Origin: Planctomycetota bacterium
GTDB taxonomy: Bacteria > Planctomycetota > Planctomycetia > Pirellulales > Pirellulaceae
Reading direction: 5' to 3'
Assembly: GCA_023430365.1 (NCBI GenBank)
Contig: JAEZAS010000468.1
Coordinates: forward strand, 1-5,577
Length of the DNA: 5,577 nucleotides
Shown here: one piece after another, positions 5,019-5,577 of the stretch
Numbering within the stretch: position 1 is the stretch's first letter
Layout: each line of letters starts with the position of its first letter
Position numbers and translations under genes: made by a program
The notes under the pieces: model-generated
Databases searched by the model: none
Seen by the model: the letters and a program-made list of their open reading frames with translations, nothing else
What the model was told of the DNA's origin: nothing

Positions 5019-5512
5019 AACAGCACAGCGATGGCCACGCCGACCACGAGTCCCGCGAGGATGTATTGCCAGGTAAGAGCGAGGAAGCAGAAAACCATTC
5101 CCGATCCAGAGAGCGGGTAGATCGATTCCCGCCAGAAGGCCACCGGGCCGAGGGTCAGACCCAGGAGCGCGACGGAAGCAATGGCCATACGAATCTGTCG
5201 CAGCGGCTTGCCGACGTCGGGGCGGTCTTCGGGAGGCGGGGCGACTTTCGGCGGTGGTTCGACGACCACTTTGCTGCTGATGCGGAGGTTGATTTTCTTC
5301 CACCGCAAGCGGACTCCTCCGTCGGCTTGCTCGGCCGGCGGATCCGATTCCGCCGCCGCCGTGCGCTGCGGTTGAGGTTCATCCACGTTGAGGTGCAGCA
5401 TCACCGCGCCGGCAAGAGCGAGGACGCCCATCAACAGCGTAGCCAGGCTCCAGCCGAACGGCCGGCTGCGCGGCGCTTCGGCCGGTGGCTGGCGAGGGTC
5501 GGACTGATTCAT
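4994..5512 (-). CDS. Multi-pass membrane protein with proline-rich loop, function unknown
   Basis: The product is 172 residues and I do not recognise its family. A polar, proline-rich N-terminus (1-19, ending in RSRP) precedes a first membrane helix at about 20-40 (WSLATLLMGVLALAGAVML). A soluble stretch at about 41-107 contains two proline-rich parts, DEPQPQ and EPPPKVAPPPEDRP, around a short basic segment, RLRWKKINLRISSKV. A second helix lies at about 108-127, and a hydrophobic block at about 137-170 probably forms two more helices split near TWQY. With positive charge before helix one, the N-terminus is probably cytoplasmic and the proline-rich stretch extracytoplasmic. The ATG at 5512 is the first in frame with this composition, and a weak GGGA lies about seven bases upstream. 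The last codons (LILSSLP-stop) are repeated at 4808-4832 beyond the REPIN-like element. A G14 run lies about 40 bases upstream of the start. Confidence 0.7.
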   Translation of the reverse strand: MNQSDPRQPPAEAPRSRPFGWSLATLLMGVLALAGAVMLHLNVDEPQPQRTAAAESDPPAEQADGGVRLRWKKINLRISSKVVVEPPPKVAPPPEDRPDVGKPLRQIRMAIASVALLGLTLGPVAFWRESIYPLSGSGMVFCFLALTWQYILAGLVVGVAIAVLLLILSSLP

Positions 5513-5552
5513 GGATGATTCCCGGTGTGCCGCAATTGGCTTCAGTCGAGTA

Positions 5553-5566
5553 GGGGGGGGGGGGGG
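5553..5566. repeat. G14 homopolymer upstream of the membrane protein gene
   Basis: Fourteen consecutive G residues on the plus strand (C14 on the strand of the gene) lie 41-54 bases before the ATG at 5512 and 11 bases from the window end. The tract is in the likely promoter or leader region. It could be a slipped-strand, length-variable site or a sequencing and assembly artefact. Confidence 0.8.
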
Positions 5567-5577
5567 CCGCCCGGTAA

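Noticed and set aside
4860..5303. A 147-residue minus-strand frame overlapping the membrane protein gene
   Set aside because: It is out of frame with the better-supported gene at 4994-5512, starts inside it and ends in the REPIN-like element; its composition is typical of a shadow frame.
61..5542. The 12-mer CGCAATTGGCTT occurs at 61-72 and at 5531-5542
   Set aside because: One shared 12-mer is about what chance gives in a window of this length; the flanks do not match.

Overview
The window looks like chromosomal DNA of a GC-rich planctomycete, probably from the Pirellulales and relatives. This rests on a small membrane protein beginning MDENPYRSP (N-terminal NPY-x-SP/AP motifs recur in planctomycete hypothetical proteins), on weak or absent Shine-Dalgarno sites at most starts, and on long intergenic spaces full of GC-rich hairpin repeats. 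The assignment is an inference from style, not a database match.

Layout from left to right. A rho-independent terminator (1-34) closes a plus-strand gene lying outside the window. A small two-helix membrane protein follows on the minus strand (87-329). A 637-base spacer (330-966) carries a cluster of hairpin repeats, including an 88-base inverted doublet whose two arms differ by compensatory changes. Next is pheA on the minus strand (967-2058), a P-protein with chorismate mutase-like, prephenate dehydratase and ACT domains. A 540-base divergent spacer (2059-2598) separates it from dnaK on the plus strand (2599-4542). The dnaK 3' region holds a GTAG-plus-hairpin REP, a second stem-loop and a strong terminator (4677-4712). 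The space after it contains a run of 7-base tandem repeats and a 155-base REPIN-like element: two inverted GTAG REPs flanked by 25-base direct repeats. The last gene (4994-5512, minus) encodes an unrecognised membrane protein, and a G14 homopolymer lies just upstream of it.

The four genes do not form an operon or an obvious joint system. pheA (phenylalanine synthesis) and dnaK (protein folding) are divergent housekeeping genes, and dnaK stands without grpE or dnaJ in view. I see no defence, secretion or mobile gene cassette and no transposase. Two things stand out. The first is the intergenic repeats, which fit REPs and REPINs moved in trans by a RAYT-type transposase; one of them appears to have duplicated the last codons of the neighbouring gene. 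The second is the PheA chorismate mutase domain, in which several catalytic positions known from E. coli are replaced.
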